Source: a virus. From it: a stretch of DNA of 20,933 bases. Numbering within the stretch: the first letter of the stretch is position 1; the number at the start of each line of letters is the position of its first letter. Positions 1 through 9,338 of this stretch are shown one piece after another. The DNA lies in the IMG/VR virus record IMGVR_UViG_3300034190_001592, positions 1 through 20,933 of that record; one strand, 5' to 3'. A model generated the notes under the pieces. The model was not told the DNA's origin. It made no database searches and saw nothing but the letters and a program-made list of their open reading frames with translations. The position numbers and the translations under genes are program-made.

Positions 1-3
1 TCA

Positions 4-525
4 ATGCAAGATGCTGTAAAAACTTTTACATTAAGCAATGGTCGTAAACCAAAAAGTGTGCAAGAAGTAATAGAATTTTTTAAGAATAGAAAGTTATCTG
101 CTGAAGGCGGAAGAATTGGTTATGATAAAGGTGGAAGCCCTTCTTTTAATGAATATTTAAAAGAACGAGGAATGATTGAAAAACAAATGAATATGGAAAG
201 ATTAATGAAAGAATATAAAGAAGACATGCGTAGAAAAAAAATTAAAGATCAAAGAAGTATGGTTGCAATGGGTGGTATAATGGATATGCCTACAGGTAAC
301 ATGAGAAGAAACCAAGCTGGTGTTATGGAAAGAGACTACAGAGACAAAGGTGGTTTTGTTCCAGTTGGTGTAAAAGAAAAAGCAGATGACGTACCAGCGA
401 TGTTATCTAAAAACGAATTCGTAATGACCGCTGATGCAGTAAGAGGTGCAGGAGACGGTAATATAAAAAAAGGAGCACAACGAATGTATGATTTAATGAA
501 ACGAAATGAAGGTAAGGTAGCATAA
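4..525 (+). CDS. Small Gly-motif virion-associated protein (possibly 5'-partial)
   Basis: This is a 173-residue basic protein of unknown exact role. It has Gly motifs at residues 35-44 (GGRIGYDKGG), 89-91 and 116-117, a charged helical stretch around 48-85, and a C-terminal segment at about 124-168. That segment contains VPAMLS-x2-EFVM (130-141), which resembles a motif common near the ends of tape-measure and other phage tail proteins (VPA-x-L-x-PGEFV). The stop overlaps the next start (TAATG). The ATG at 4 lies at the window edge and the codon before it is open, so the gene could start further upstream. A virion or assembly role is inferred from the motif and from the structural-looking genes downstream. 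No enzyme motif is visible. Confidence 0.75.
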   Translation: MQDAVKTFTLSNGRKPKSVQEVIEFFKNRKLSAEGGRIGYDKGGSPSFNEYLKERGMIEKQMNMERLMKEYKEDMRRKKIKDQRSMVAMGGIMDMPTGNMRRNQAGVMERDYRDKGGFVPVGVKEKADDVPAMLSKNEFVMTADAVRGAGDGNIKKGAQRMYDLMKRNEGKVA

Positions 526-797
526 TGACTAATCCATATAAGAACAATAGAAGTAAAACATTAAAATTAGAAGACAGACCTGAATTAAGAAAAGCTTACC
601 CAAAAGCAGAAATAGGTTTTAATATGAAAAATAGAGATATATTAAAACAAAAACAATTTGATAAAAAATTAGAATTACAAGAGAGAAAAAATTCTAGAAA
701 CAAAGCTCCAAAACCTAAAGGATCAAAAAGATTTGCTGGTGGTGGAATGACAACAAAAGGACTAGGTAGAGCATTCATGAAAGGTGGAAAAGTATAA
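525..797 (+). CDS. Small basic Gly-motif phage protein
   Basis: This 90-residue protein is very rich in Lys and Arg. Residues 1-68 look like a charged, mostly helical or disordered segment. The C terminus (71-90) carries AGGGM and ends in MKGGKV, a Gly-Lys tail that echoes motifs in the flanking genes. Its start shares one base with the stop of the gene before (TAATG), and its own stop shares one base with the next start in the same way. This points to translational coupling within a virion operon. No enzymatic motif is present. The role is unknown; a virion accessory or DNA-contacting protein is plausible from its charge and position only. Confidence 0.7.
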   Translation: MTNPYKNNRSKTLKLEDRPELRKAYPKAEIGFNMKNRDILKQKQFDKKLELQERKNSRNKAPKPKGSKRFAGGGMTTKGLGRAFMKGGKV

Positions 798-1708
798 TGG
801 CTGAAACAGTACAACGTAATTTACCCGCACAATTTATAGAAGATTTAGGTAGAGATTATGGAACGCAGATAGCAGCGTTAACATCACTACCAGTTGATAC
901 AACTAAATTTGCACCACAAGTTGCAGCGCAAGATGCATTACAAACAGCAGCTTACACACAAGCAACAGATGCAGCAACAGGCCTTGGATCATTTCAACCA
1001 TTTTTAACAAAAGCAGGAACTGCAGCAGATGCAGCAACTGGTTTAACTGGAACAGGTGCAGGTACAGGAGCAGGGTCCATTCAATCTTACATGTCACCTT
1101 ATCAATCAGATGTTATTGATACAGCGTTAACTGAATTTGATAGACAAGCTCAAGCTCAAAAAGCATCACAAGCAGCACAGGCATTAGGTATACCTGGTGC
1201 ATTTGGTGGTGGTAGAGAAGGTGTATTACAAGCACAGTACCAATCAGAAAGTGACAGGAATCGAGCAGCATTACAAGCTAATTTATTACAATCAGGTTTT
1301 CAACAAGCACAAGCTGCTAGACAAGCAGATTTAAAAAATCAGTTAGGTATCTCGCAACAACAAGCAACATTGGGTGGTGGTATGCAGAATCTAGCACAAC
1401 AACAAATATCTGGTTTAGGAAGATTGGGCGGCGTGCAGCAAGCGCAATCACAAGCAGTATTAGATGCACAAAGACAAGCAGCACAAACACAAGCATATGA
1501 ACCTTATCAAAGATTAGGCACGTATGGTTCAGGTGTTGCATCATTAATTTCAGGATACCCTGGATCAACACAAGTAACACAAACACCAAACGCTAGTCCA
1601 TTACAAACAGCTCTTGGAGTTGGTACAGGACTTGCTGGTATCTACGGTGGACTAACAGGGAAAAACCCTTTTGCTGCAGTTGGTAGTGCAGTGAAGAGTT
1701 TCTTTTAA
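797..1708 (+). CDS. Ala/Gln-rich putative virion (internal or tail) protein
   Basis: This 303-residue protein is strongly enriched in Ala, Gln, Gly and Ser. Residues 1-60 precede a Gly/Thr/Ala low-complexity patch (about 80-98). A long, predicted-helical Gln/Ala region follows (about 99-250), opening with SPYQSDVIDTAL and containing GIPGAFGGGREG near its middle. The last 35 residues are Gly/Ala-rich and weakly hydrophobic. Composition and position match the Ala/Gln-rich ejection or tail-associated proteins seen in marine podoviruses and siphoviruses, but I cannot assign a specific homologue. It is coupled to the gene before by TAATG and is followed after only two bases by the next start. No signal peptide or catalytic motif is seen. 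Confidence 0.75.
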   Translation: MAETVQRNLPAQFIEDLGRDYGTQIAALTSLPVDTTKFAPQVAAQDALQTAAYTQATDAATGLGSFQPFLTKAGTAADAATGLTGTGAGTGAGSIQSYMSPYQSDVIDTALTEFDRQAQAQKASQAAQALGIPGAFGGGREGVLQAQYQSESDRNRAALQANLLQSGFQQAQAARQADLKNQLGISQQQATLGGGMQNLAQQQISGLGRLGGVQQAQSQAVLDAQRQAAQTQAYEPYQRLGTYGSGVASLISGYPGSTQVTQTPNASPLQTALGVGTGLAGIYGGLTGKNPFAAVGSAVKSFF

Positions 1709-1710
1709 TT

Positions 1711-2985
1711 ATGGCTAGAACTTTAACAAGACCAATGTTTAGAAAAGGTGGCATGGCCCAAAGAGAAGAATATATGGGTGGTGGTATCAAGACTATAAGA
1801 CCTAAGTATATGGGTGGTGGTATGACTGGTATTATGTCAGGTATTGTACCTGATGCAGGACTAACGCCTAGGACTGGTTTTCAAGAAGGTTCTGATTATA
1901 CACCTACAATTAAAGCAGATGAAAGATCGGCTCTTGAAAGATTTCTTGGAGCACCTCCATCAAATGAAACAAGAAAAGAAGCTGAAGAACGTTTGTATGG
2001 TTATGATAATTTAGGACAAACTATTGATACAACAGGAAGAAATATAGTAGGATATAGCGTTGATGCTGCAGGAAATTTTGTAGCTAATCCATTAATAAAT
2101 GCATTTAATTTTTTAACAGGAACAGACTTTGAAACTTCTCCATATAATACAAAACAGTTATTATTAGATAAAGCTACTAATACTGTTAGAGATAAAGATG
2201 GTAAAATTATTTCTACCAATCAAAAACCTATTGAAAAAAAATCTAAAGTAAAAGATGAAATAAATCCATTAGATACTACTGGTGGTGAAAAAGATATCAA
2301 AGATGAAGAATCAGCTTTAATGGAAGCATATAAAGAATACGCTCCTATTTTTGAAAAAGAATTAGGAGTGTCATCTGATGATACTAAAAAATCATTATAC
2401 TTAGATCTTGCTAAATTTGGAGCTGGTTTATTAGCACAACCTGGTGGAGATTTAGTTGGAGCAATCGGTAAAGCTGCAGAAAAACCATTAGAAGGCGCGG
2501 GAGAAACTGTTAAAGAACAATCAGCAGCAAAAAGACAAGCTAAACTTCTTGCATTACAAACAGCTATTAGTGAAGGAAAACCTGGAACTATTGGTAAAGC
2601 TATAAAAGACATAGCAAAAGTATATAAAGTTTCAGAAGAAGAAGCGGCTAAAATCTATGAGAAATGGAATCAAAATACATCTACGGCTCAAGCAGCAGAC
2701 ACAAAAGCTTATAGAGATTTTGCTGATAAAAAAAATGTTAATCCAACAGGTTTTGAAAGAAATATTAAAAAATTATTAGCTTCAGATGATGCAGACTTAG
2801 TTGGTAAGTTTAATACAAAATTACCTGTTACAAAAGATGGTGTTGCTGATGTAGATGAAATTGTAGATAAAGAATATTATATTGGAGAAGGCGGAGAATT
2901 ATACAGAGCAGATAAAAGCACAGACCCACCTAGACTCTTAGAGCCAGGAGAAGACGGTTTCAAAGATTCTGAAAAAGAGGAATAG
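1711..2985 (+). CDS. Putative virion protein with N-terminal Gly-motif repeats
   Basis: This is a 424-residue protein. Its first 65 residues are a string of short Gly motifs: FRKGGM (10-15), YMGGG (21-25 and 33-37) and RTGFQEGS (54-61). The two YMGGG copies are encoded by an exact 17-base direct repeat 36 bases apart. A charged middle follows. At 232-262 there is a small Ala/Gly-rich, weakly hydrophobic helix (starting DLAKFGAGLLAQPGGD), then a Lys/Ala helical region to about 320 and an acidic C terminus. It lies between the Ala/Gln-rich protein and the giant virion protein, so a structural role is inferred. No enzyme motif is recognised. The N-terminal motifs resemble those of the first two genes in the window. 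Confidence 0.75.
   Translation: MARTLTRPMFRKGGMAQREEYMGGGIKTIRPKYMGGGMTGIMSGIVPDAGLTPRTGFQEGSDYTPTIKADERSALERFLGAPPSNETRKEAEERLYGYDNLGQTIDTTGRNIVGYSVDAAGNFVANPLINAFNFLTGTDFETSPYNTKQLLLDKATNTVRDKDGKIISTNQKPIEKKSKVKDEINPLDTTGGEKDIKDEESALMEAYKEYAPIFEKELGVSSDDTKKSLYLDLAKFGAGLLAQPGGDLVGAIGKAAEKPLEGAGETVKEQSAAKRQAKLLALQTAISEGKPGTIGKAIKDIAKVYKVSEEEAAKIYEKWNQNTSTAQAADTKAYRDFADKKNVNPTGFERNIKKLLASDDADLVGKFNTKLPVTKDGVADVDEIVDKEYYIGEGGELYRADKSTDPPRLLEPGEDGFKDSEKEE
1771..1823 (+). repeat. Direct repeat encoding YMGGG motifs
   Basis: An exact 17-base repeat occurs at 1771-1787 and 1807-1823 in the same reading frame, 12 codons apart. Each copy encodes Y-M-G-G-G followed by Ile or Met. The repeat conserves the nucleotides as well as the residues, which suggests a recent local duplication or selection on a short peptide module. 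Confidence 0.85.
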
Positions 2986-2990
2986 GAGGT
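2984..2990 (+). promoter_or_regulatory. Strong Shine-Dalgarno for the giant virion gene
   Basis: AGGAGGT lies five bases before the ATG at 2996 and overlaps the stop codon of the gene before. It is the best anti-Shine-Dalgarno match I saw in the left operon and fixes the start of the 1513-residue protein. It suggests high translation of that product. Confidence 0.8.
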
Positions 2991-2995
2991 AACAT

Positions 2996-5900
2996 ATGGC
3001 AGTAAGTCTAGAACAAGCTTATGGAGCCACAGCAGCGGCTAACAAGAAAAAATCAGAAACTAATTTTTTTGTATCAGCTGCAGCAGGAGTAGCTTCAGGT
3101 CTTATTAAAATTCCAGAAGGTATTGTATCATTAGGAGCAGAACTACTTGATCTTGGGTTAGGAACTGAGTTAGCAGAAGAAGTAGAAAATTTTTTTGATG
3201 ATTTAAATCCTTTTGATGAAGTAGCTGAGTCAAGAGGTATAGGTAAAATAACTCAAGCATTAGCATCTATTGGTCCTGTTGCTATTAAAGGAGCTACCCT
3301 TGGAGTAAAAGCAGCTAGTTCAATACGTGCTGCTAACTTAGCTAGAAGAGCATTAAACGCAAAAAAAACGGGCACAGCAGTTTCATTATCAAAGTTTGGA
3401 AAAATAATTAATAAAGGGGATGAATTAACATCTGGTTTACAAGATGTATTAACAACTCCTTTAGCAGGCGGTATTATAGGTAGTGGTGTTGGTGAGTCTT
3501 TAGTTTCCGATGAAGATATTGGAACACTAGGTGATATGTTAAAAGGAACTTCTTTAGAGCCTTTTGCTATTACTATGATGGATACAGAAAGCAAAGAAGG
3601 AAGAGCAGAAGCTTTTCGTAGATTAACTAATAGAATAAAATTTGGTACAGAAGGAGCGTTATTTAATTTAGGAATCACGGGAGTTGGTAAAGGTGTTAAA
3701 AAATTAAGAGAACCTGCAACGTATGGATTAGAAAGATGGAAAGATGGTGGAATTATGGGTTCAGTAGAAAAAGCTTTATATGGTTTAAAACCTGCTTACG
3801 CTGGAACACAGGCTGGTTTAGAAGCTCAACGTTTGGGTATAGATGCTATACAAGCCGCTAAAGCAGAAGCTGCAAACGAAGTTGCATTACTACATAAATC
3901 TATAAAAGACGTTGTACCTAAATTAGATAAATCTTTAAACTTAGATGAATCAGGAATTTTAAAAGAACTCCAAGAAATATTGCAACCTTTTCCCGGTAAA
4001 AAACTTGAGTCTATTAAATTAGAAGATTTACCTCGTATAATTGAGAATAAATCCGGAGTTAAAAATAACGCTAGAGAAAGATTTAAATATAAATATTCTG
4101 GAACAGGAGACAAAGAAACTAGAAGATTAATTACTCCTGAAAAAATAATTGGTGAAGAAGGACAAAGAGGATTTTTTAGTGTTGAGGATTACGCTATTGT
4201 TAAAGGAGGTAAAGCAGATAAATTTTTAAATAAACTAGAAAAAAGTGGTGGACAAAAAGCCAGAAAAGATTTTGAAAATGTAATAAAAAATATGAGATCT
4301 ACCGTTGATAACTTAACAGGTAAAATTTCACAAAAAGATTTAGCTGTAGAACTATCTCAAAAATTACACGCAGAACTTGGAAATTATTTAACCGCAGACT
4401 ACGCTCAATTTAATCAATCAACTATTCCACTTTTTAGGGTTAATCGAGCTGTTGCAGAAATAAAAGAACCTGCTTTAAAATCTTACGTAGAACAACAAAA
4501 ACGTGCATATCGAATAGCTGAATCGGAAACATTAAAAAAAACAGGTAAACAAATAAAACCAGAAGATATAATAATACCTGATAAAGAAATTATTAAATTT
4601 ACTGATGAGGGTTCAGCAAAAATTGATAGGTATTTAAAAGCTAGAAATCTTGAAGAATTAGATCCGGACAAAGCAATTGAAAACATAGTAGGTGAATCAG
4701 CTAAACAAAGTGAAAAAAATGCTATTTCAGTTCAAACATCTGTTCTTAAAAGAAAAAAATTAGAGGAATGGGAAGAAATTGTTTTAGGACGAATAATGAA
4801 TCCTATTTATAATTTTACAAACAGTGTTACTAAAATGGCTTCATTAAATTACACATTAGATTATGTAAACACTATTGCTAAACAAGGAAGCATTAAAGGA
4901 GGTAGAGTTGTAGTAGAAGGCGGTGTTACTAAATTTTTAAATTCAATGAATGAACCCATTGATATTGCAGCTTTAACTCAAGACAATATAAAAAAAGGAC
5001 GTGTTAAATTAAAATCATTTGATGCAAATGGTAAACCGTATACAGAAAAACAAATATTAGATATTGCAACCAAAGAAACAGAAGATTTATTAAAAACAGA
5101 ATTTGATAGATCAAAATATATTTTTGGTCAAGGAGATGCACCAGGTTCAACAGTTAGCGCTGCAGAAGATTTGGTTGCTTCCGGTAAAGCTAATAGCATA
5201 GAAGAAGCAACTTTTATGTTAAAAGATCCAAAACAATTTAAACAAGTAAAATCTACAGGTATAGATGGACTATCACCTTTAGATGGTAAATGGATGCAAG
5301 CACCACAGTATGATACTGTGTTTGATACAACAACTAATTGGTTAGAAAATTTAGGCACATTAGGTACAATTTATAAATATGGTGTTCTTGGACCAAAAAC
5401 AATTTCTCAAATAAGTAAAACAGTTTTAAATGCTTTAACTCACGTAAGAAACTTTATTAGTGCTGGTGCTTTTGTTGCAGCTAATGGTGCAGCCGTTCCT
5501 ATAGGAGGAGATTTTAAAGCATTGTTACCTACAAGTTTAGGGGGTGAAGTTTTAGCAACAGGTAAACTAGGTGAAGGTATTTTTGAAACTGCAAGAAAAA
5601 TGAGTGCTTATCGATTAAATGCTAAACGAGATGCAGCGGTTGCTGATTTAGTAAGAAGATCAGCAAGAGTAGGTGTAGGTGGCGGTACTCAAGCAGAAGT
5701 TGGAGAAATTATTAGAATGCAAAGTGATTTTGGTGGAAACCCGTTAGGTAATCTAGCCGAAACACAAGGTAAAGCATTTAATAAAATATTAAAAGGTAAG
5801 GAGTTTGCTAAAAAGTTTTATGAAAAAACACAACAATTATATGTAGAAGAAGATACTTTTCATAAAAATGTTAATTGGTTTTTAGAACGTAATAGGTATG

Positions 5901-7537
5901 GAAAAATTTTAGACGATTTAAAAATAAATAAATCTAATTTTAAAGATGCATTAAAAGGTAAAGGTGTTACTACGGAAGTAAGAGATTTTTTAAACAACTC
6001 TGTTGAAAGATTTTATGATAAAACAACAAGGACTTTTGATGGTGACTTTCAATTATTTTTAGATGAGATAGGTGGAAAGTTGACACGTAATAATGTGCCT
6101 AACTATGCTTATGTTGGTAGATTTGGTAGAGCTTTACGTATGTCTCCTTTTGGAAACTTTATTGCATTTCCACTAGAAATAATGAGATCAGGTTCTAATG
6201 TAGTAGATACAGCAATTAAAGAAATGTCTAGTAATATACCTTCAATAAAAAAACTTGGTAAAAGAAGATTGGCTAGTTTTGCGGTAACAGTTGGTGGTAT
6301 ACCACAAGTAGCAAAACAAACTGGAATGGTATTAAACGATGTAGACAATGAAGAAATGGAAGCATTACGAAGAGTAGTTCCAGAGTGGTCAAAAAACTCT
6401 ACACTAGTTCCTGTAGGTAGAGATAAAAATGGTTATTTAAAATATGTAGATTTTAGTTATTCTAATGCATATGATTTTTTATTAAGACCTATTCAAGCAG
6501 TTAACAACGCTGTTAACGAAGGTAAAGAAGATGGCATATCTTTAAAAGCTGCCTTAGGTGATGGATTACAAGATGGGATGAGAGAACTATTAGAACCATT
6601 TGCGTCTGAATCTATTTTAACTGAAGCTGTTATAGATTCTGTTATTAGAGGAGGAGTAGGTAAAGATGGCCGAAGAGTATGGAGAGATGAAGATGAACCT
6701 TTTACAAAAATGATAAAAGCTGTTGGTCATATTGGAAAACAAGTAGTTCCGATGGGATCTACTTTTAAACAACTAGAAAGACTGTCTCTTGCAGCAAGAG
6801 ATAAAACAGATGAATATGGTAGAACGTTTAATCTATCAGATGAGCTACCTGGTATATGGGGTTTTAGAGCAGTAAAATCAGACCCTGAAAGAGCTTTACA
6901 ATTTAAAATTTCTTCGTTTGGATCTTCTTTAAAGAAGAGTGAAAATTTATTTACATCACCTTTATTAAGAGGTGGTAGAGTTTCTGCGCAAGATATTTTA
7001 GAAGGATATCAATATTCTGAAGTTAGAAGATTTCATGTTTTAAAACAGATGGCAAAAGATGTTGAAGCTATGCGAGATTTAGGAATGGATGATAGTGTAA
7101 TTAGAAAAAAATTAAAAGCTAGAAAAGGTTTAGGTAAAGATGTTATCAATAATGTTTTGTTTGGAGAGTATACGCCTAAAAAACCTACAGATTTTTTTGT
7201 AACAAGAATGAATGAAATTAATAATGATTTAAATGAAAAAGAAGGTGTTAATATATCCAATCCTTATTATGAAGCATTACCTTCAATTAATAAAATAATT
7301 GATAAAAATTTTAGAATTAATTTATTAGATGACGATATTTCTTTTTCTCAACTAGGTTTTGAATTACCAAAATCTCCATCTATTATTAGTAAGGTATTTA
7401 ATAACGATGGCCCTGTAAGAACTAACATAACAAGCGCAGAACCTGTACTAGCAGCAAGCGGCCAGAACCAAGCTTTAACTAAACCATTCAGTCAACTATC
7501 AAGTATAGAGAAGGAACAATTATTGTTTAACAGATAA
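2996..7537 (+). CDS. Giant putative internal virion / DNA-ejection protein
   Basis: At 1513 residues this is the largest gene in the window. The N terminus (about 24-60) and residues 85-115 are small-residue-rich and weakly hydrophobic. Long Lys/Glu-rich helical stretches follow (about 270-600). A conserved-looking block near 1045-1090 contains SPFGNFIAFPLEIMRSGSN, followed by further charged helices. Size, helical content and placement among virion genes fit a large internal-core or ejection protein such as T7 gp16, or a tape-measure analogue. Unlike T7 gp16, I see no lytic-transglycosylase motif at the N terminus, and there is no clear run of transmembrane helices as in many tape measures. 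The start is fixed by AGGAGGT. A virion role is inferred; a polyvalent protein delivered into the host is the main alternative. Confidence 0.7.
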   Translation: MAVSLEQAYGATAAANKKKSETNFFVSAAAGVASGLIKIPEGIVSLGAELLDLGLGTELAEEVENFFDDLNPFDEVAESRGIGKITQALASIGPVAIKGATLGVKAASSIRAANLARRALNAKKTGTAVSLSKFGKIINKGDELTSGLQDVLTTPLAGGIIGSGVGESLVSDEDIGTLGDMLKGTSLEPFAITMMDTESKEGRAEAFRRLTNRIKFGTEGALFNLGITGVGKGVKKLREPATYGLERWKDGGIMGSVEKALYGLKPAYAGTQAGLEAQRLGIDAIQAAKAEAANEVALLHKSIKDVVPKLDKSLNLDESGILKELQEILQPFPGKKLESIKLEDLPRIIENKSGVKNNARERFKYKYSGTGDKETRRLITPEKIIGEEGQRGFFSVEDYAIVKGGKADKFLNKLEKSGGQKARKDFENVIKNMRSTVDNLTGKISQKDLAVELSQKLHAELGNYLTADYAQFNQSTIPLFRVNRAVAEIKEPALKSYVEQQKRAYRIAESETLKKTGKQIKPEDIIIPDKEIIKFTDEGSAKIDRYLKARNLEELDPDKAIENIVGESAKQSEKNAISVQTSVLKRKKLEEWEEIVLGRIMNPIYNFTNSVTKMASLNYTLDYVNTIAKQGSIKGGRVVVEGGVTKFLNSMNEPIDIAALTQDNIKKGRVKLKSFDANGKPYTEKQILDIATKETEDLLKTEFDRSKYIFGQGDAPGSTVSAAEDLVASGKANSIEEATFMLKDPKQFKQVKSTGIDGLSPLDGKWMQAPQYDTVFDTTTNWLENLGTLGTIYKYGVLGPKTISQISKTVLNALTHVRNFISAGAFVAANGAAVPIGGDFKALLPTSLGGEVLATGKLGEGIFETARKMSAYRLNAKRDAAVADLVRRSARVGVGGGTQAEVGEIIRMQSDFGGNPLGNLAETQGKAFNKILKGKEFAKKFYEKTQQLYVEEDTFHKNVNWFLERNRYGKILDDLKINKSNFKDALKGKGVTTEVRDFLNNSVERFYDKTTRTFDGDFQLFLDEIGGKLTRNNVPNYAYVGRFGRALRMSPFGNFIAFPLEIMRSGSNVVDTAIKEMSSNIPSIKKLGKRRLASFAVTVGGIPQVAKQTGMVLNDVDNEEMEALRRVVPEWSKNSTLVPVGRDKNGYLKYVDFSYSNAYDFLLRPIQAVNNAVNEGKEDGISLKAALGDGLQDGMRELLEPFASESILTEAVIDSVIRGGVGKDGRRVWRDEDEPFTKMIKAVGHIGKQVVPMGSTFKQLERLSLAARDKTDEYGRTFNLSDELPGIWGFRAVKSDPERALQFKISSFGSSLKKSENLFTSPLLRGGRVSAQDILEGYQYSEVRRFHVLKQMAKDVEAMRDLGMDDSVIRKKLKARKGLGKDVINNVLFGEYTPKKPTDFFVTRMNEINNDLNEKEGVNISNPYYEALPSINKIIDKNFRINLLDDDISFSQLGFELPKSPSIISKVFNNDGPVRTNITSAEPVLAASGQNQALTKPFSQLSSIEKEQLLFNR

Positions 7538-7556
7538 ATTTAAGGTATAAAATATT

Positions 7557-9338
7557 ATGGACGAAGATGAAATTTTAAACGCGCGACAAGTAGCAGAGCA
7601 AAACCCAGAGCTTAATACAATACGAGAACAATTATTTGGTGAGAACTATCTTGATGATATTGAGCAAGGAACAGGTATCGCACAATACTATACAGGCTTT
7701 GGTGAAATGCCTACATTAGATTATACACCACCAGTTGTTGAAGAAGCAGCACCTGCTGTTGATGTAACACAACCAGTTGTCGATAGCGGTGGCGGCGGAG
7801 GAGGTGCTGGTATATCCACTGGTGGAGATGATGATATTGATTATTCACAAAACCCATTAACACAAATGATTACAACACCAACTGGTGATACGATGACTGT
7901 TAAAGAAGCAATGACTACAGATGCTGCATACACAGGAACAGATCAAAGTGGTTTAGGTGGAGCTGATGGTATGAGCGGAGGACAAGCAACACCAGGCGCA
8001 GAATTTGCAGATCAAAATCCTTACGGTGGCACAGGTACTATGGATGATTTAGGTGCGGATAGTTTTCCAGAATATCAAGAACCAACTGTTGCTACTTATG
8101 GAGATACGACTACAGGATTAGAAGATCCTTTAGAAGGTTTTGATTTAGAAACAGGGCAACCTGAAACAATAGATACAAGAGCTACCGAACCACCTTCTTT
8201 AGGATTTGGTACTCCTCCTGAAGCAGACATATACCAAGATCCAATTATGAGTATGGCAAATATGAATCAAGCAGATGTCATAGCAAGTGATGCAAATGTA
8301 GGTTTTGATACACCAGAACAAACTAACGCTATTAACGAAGCATTCAACAGTGTTAAAGATTTAGGTGCAGCAGGTGTTGATAAATTAAGAGATAGTTTAG
8401 TTGCATTGGGTGGTAAAGTAAAAGAAGGTTTTGATAACACAGTTGAGATTGGTGGTAAAACAATTGATCTTGGTAAATCTTTATTAGGTGGTGCTATTAG
8501 TCTTGCAACAGGTATACCTGGAATAGGTTTTGCTTTAAATGCAATACAATCAGATCCGGTAGACGCTGCAACAAAAACAGGTTTACAGGAACAAGGTTAT
8601 GAGTTTGATGATATAGGTAGATTAACTACAGGACCTATGGCAGGATACGCTGTAGAATCTATGTTTGGTGATGGTATTGCAGATGCAACATTAGATAGAA
8701 TAGATAAGATTGAAAATAGAAGTGCTCCACAAACAGAGGATAGTATAGAAAAAGTTGAAGAACTTTATGATTTTTTAGGTGATGTTACGGAAGTTAAAGC
8801 TGAAGAATTTGGGCCACAAGAAGATATCGGTGCTATATCAGGAGATATGAATACAGGTGCAGATCCAGTATCAGGAGATTTACCAGGCGGTGGAAATATT
8901 GGTGATGAATTTGGTAGTGGTGGAGACACACAAGCTACAACTGGACCAACAGTTAGTCGTTCAGATGCAGATTATGGACAATTTGGTAGAGCACAATCAG
9001 CTCAAGCTGGAGGTGGCGGTAATCAAGGCGGTGGCGGCAAGATCGTCTGCACTATGATGAACGACTCTTACGGCTTTGGATCTTTTAGAAATAAAATATG
9101 GTTAAAACATTCAAAAGACTTAGCGCCTGAGTATCAAATAGGTTATCATAAAATATTCTTACCGTTAGTTAAATTATCTAAAACAAATAAAGTATTAAAA
9201 AAAACATTAGAACATATCGCAGTTCATAGAACTATTGATATTAGACAAGAAGCGAGAGGCAAGGTGCATCTATTAGGTAGAGTATATAGAAAAATACTAG
9301 AACCTATTTGTTACGTGGTAGGTAAATATGTCAAATAA
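7557..9338 (+). CDS. Acidic Gly/Asp-rich virion protein with a basic C-terminal domain
   Basis: This 593-residue protein has two very different parts. Residues 1-480 are acidic and low-complexity (Asp, Glu, Gly, Thr, Pro), with a Gly run near 80 and a weakly hydrophobic segment around 305-325. A Gly/Gln linker (about 480-494) leads to a compact, basic domain at 495-593. That domain starts KIVCTMMNDSYGFGSFRN and holds a helical Lys/Leu region and the motif EHIAVHRTIDIRQEARGK. I recall this C-terminal domain as recurrent in uncultured marine phages, but I know no function for it. The last 11 bases overlap the next gene. It is probably a structural or appendage protein. The start lacks a well-spaced Shine-Dalgarno (AAGG about 13 bases away). 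Confidence 0.65.
   Translation: MDEDEILNARQVAEQNPELNTIREQLFGENYLDDIEQGTGIAQYYTGFGEMPTLDYTPPVVEEAAPAVDVTQPVVDSGGGGGGAGISTGGDDDIDYSQNPLTQMITTPTGDTMTVKEAMTTDAAYTGTDQSGLGGADGMSGGQATPGAEFADQNPYGGTGTMDDLGADSFPEYQEPTVATYGDTTTGLEDPLEGFDLETGQPETIDTRATEPPSLGFGTPPEADIYQDPIMSMANMNQADVIASDANVGFDTPEQTNAINEAFNSVKDLGAAGVDKLRDSLVALGGKVKEGFDNTVEIGGKTIDLGKSLLGGAISLATGIPGIGFALNAIQSDPVDAATKTGLQEQGYEFDDIGRLTTGPMAGYAVESMFGDGIADATLDRIDKIENRSAPQTEDSIEKVEELYDFLGDVTEVKAEEFGPQEDIGAISGDMNTGADPVSGDLPGGGNIGDEFGSGGDTQATTGPTVSRSDADYGQFGRAQSAQAGGGGNQGGGGKIVCTMMNDSYGFGSFRNKIWLKHSKDLAPEYQIGYHKIFLPLVKLSKTNKVLKKTLEHIAVHRTIDIRQEARGKVHLLGRVYRKILEPICYVVGKYVK

Noticed and set aside
596-2612. Several minus-strand open frames of 64-130 codons opposite the virion genes
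   Set aside because: They are Leu- and Ser-rich antisense shadows of Lys/Gln/Ala-rich genes, with no ribosome sites and no recognisable domains.
6078-6107. TTGACA with an 18-base spacer and TATGCT inside the giant virion gene
   Set aside because: It lies in the middle of a coding region with no gene starting downstream; a chance match is likely in AT-rich DNA.
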